Source: Candidatus Woesebacteria bacterium | Lineage (GTDB): Bacteria; Patescibacteriota; Microgenomatia; UBA1406; GWC2-37-13 | DNA length: 13,189 nt | Assembly (NCBI GenBank): GCA_017993865.1 | Contig: JAGOLU010000015.1 | Coordinates: 1-13,189 of the forward strand | Reading direction: 5' to 3' | Shown here: positions 12,559-13,189 of the stretch, piece after piece | How positions within the stretch are numbered: the stretch's first letter is position 1 | Layout of the letters: each line of letters starts with the position of its first letter | The notes under the pieces: model-generated | Told to the model about the DNA's origin: nothing | Database searches by the model: none | What the model saw: the letters and a program-made list of their open reading frames with translations, nothing else | Position numbers and translations under genes: made by a program

Positions 12559-12630
12559 TGCCGCCAGGGAGAATCGAACTCCCATCTAACCCTTAGGACG
12601 GGCTTGTTCTGTCCATTAAACTACAGCGGC
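12559..12630 (-). tRNA. tRNA-Arg(CCU)
   Basis: The minus strand gives acceptor GCCGCTG/TGGCGGC (two wobble pairs), discriminator A, anticodon loop GTCCTAA (CCT) and T-loop GTTCGATTC. CCA is not encoded. It lies just upstream of the sortase gene on the same strand. Confidence 0.93.
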
Positions 12631-12663
12631 TGTATCACCTCCTATTGTAACAAGAAAAAAATG

Positions 12664-12669
12664 TATAAT
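12664..12669 (+). promoter_or_regulatory. Candidate -10 box of dprA
   Basis: TATAAT lies 18 nt before the ATG at 12688. TTGTAA (12645-12650) is too close (13 nt) to be an ideal -35. No Shine-Dalgarno sequence is seen. Confidence 0.45.
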
Positions 12670-12687
12670 CTAATACTTACCTACCCT

Positions 12688-13189
12688 ATGAGATTTCAAT
12701 ACCAAGAAGATTATTGCTTAGGTCTCTCTCAAGCTCCAGGAATCGGGCCATTGCGGTATCAGCTTCTTTTGAAGCTATTTTCGAGCGCTGAACAAGCGTA
12801 TTCTGCTACGGAGAAGTCATTGGTCGATGCGATTGGGACCACCGCCACTCTTCAGTTCATTCGTTTCCGAAACTCATTTAACCCTGATAAGACTATTAAG
12901 GAATATCGCCAAAGAAGCATTACCGTAATAACGCAATATTCTCCCCTGTATCCACGACTACTACTCCAAATCTCAGATCCACCTATTTGCCTATTTGCTC
13001 TTCATAAAGATAATGAACCCGAGACAAATTCTGATTCCGTGCATATTGCAGTGGTAGGAAGCCGGCAACACAGCGCTTATGGTAAAACAGTCACCTATCA
13101 AATAGCATTCGAGCTTGCACAATCAGGGGTTACGATTGTAAGTGGTCTAGCTTTAGGTATAGATGCGATAGCACATCAAGCGGCCCTCG
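12688..13189 (+). CDS. dprA: DNA-processing protein DprA/Smf (5' part, runs off the window)
   Basis: The first 167 residues are present. The N-terminal helical region (residues 8-60) starts with LGLSQAPGIGPLRYQLLLKL, typical of the DprA SAM/HhH-like domain. The segment SPLYPRLLLQISDPPICLFAL (split over about 85-105) is the usual linker. The Rossmann domain begins with IAVVGSRQHSAYGK (120-133) and continues to VSGLALGIDAIAHQAAL. The GSR and SGLA-x-GID-x-x-AH motifs are the hallmarks of the family. DprA protects incoming single-stranded DNA and loads RecA during natural transformation. In small-genome Patescibacteria competence genes are often kept although many biosynthetic genes are lost. No neighbour in the window belongs to the same pathway. 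Confidence 0.96.
   Translation, partial: MRFQYQEDYCLGLSQAPGIGPLRYQLLLKLFSSAEQAYSATEKSLVDAIGTTATLQFIRFRNSFNPDKTIKEYRQRSITVITQYSPLYPRLLLQISDPPICLFALHKDNEPETNSDSVHIAVVGSRQHSAYGKTVTYQIAFELAQSGVTIVSGLALGIDAIAHQAAL

Noticed and set aside
1..13189. CRISPR arrays, rRNA genes, insertion sequences with DDE transposases
   Set aside because: No regularly spaced repeats, rRNA-like stretches or transposase motifs were seen on either strand.

Overview
The window looks like a chromosomal segment of a small-genome bacterium of the Patescibacteria (CPR) type. The signs are short single-TM proteins with a LytR C-terminal domain, a PEGA/propeller membrane protein beside a sortase, low-complexity secreted beta-rich proteins, a DprA-type competence gene, TGA used as an ordinary stop, and many genes with almost no 5' leader. 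The exact lineage (Saccharibacteria, Microgenomates or another) cannot be settled from this sequence.

Layout. (1) 1-1679, minus strand: two tandem paralogous secreted surface proteins, the downstream one cut by the window edge. (2) 1821-2886, minus strand: a two-gene operon of membrane-anchored proteins sharing an extracellular module; the first also carries a LytR_C domain. (3) 3028-3489: a VOC/PhnB-like protein. (4) 3605-4879: an XRE regulator overlapping an ImmA/IrrE metallopeptidase, a divergent 58-aa DUF1508/YegP-like gene, and att-like debris. This may be the remnant of an older integrative element. (5) 4879-9258: a roughly 4.4-kb integrative element bounded by an 18-bp direct repeat at the 3' end of tRNA-Ser(GCU). 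It carries a small membrane protein, a RelE/Gp49-type toxin with XRE antitoxin and a third co-operonic gene, a start-less small frame, a HUH-type Rep protein and a large serine recombinase. (6) 9256-9452: tRNA-Leu(CAG) and tRNA-Ser(GCU) in tandem on the minus strand. (7) 9490-12630: a nucleotidyltransferase and a PEGA protein diverging from a shared control region, a class D/E-like sortase convergent with the PEGA gene, and tRNA-Arg(CCU). (8) 12688-end: the 5' part of dprA.

How it fits together. The Rep and recombinase genes overlap by 4 nt and the recombinase ends inside the tRNA. Replication and integration therefore look like one compact module, with a toxin-antitoxin unit probably stabilising the element. 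In the integrated state the recombinase stop codon is supplied by the host tRNA gene. In the predicted circle the element supplies its own TAG two codons earlier, so the gene is intact in both forms.

Host genes mostly have a -10 box 6-7 nt before the ATG and no Shine-Dalgarno sequence, which suggests leaderless mRNAs. The main element genes (toxin and recombinase) have strong GGAGG sites. The surface proteins, LytR_C proteins, PEGA protein and sortase suggest this stretch of chromosome is largely concerned with the cell envelope.
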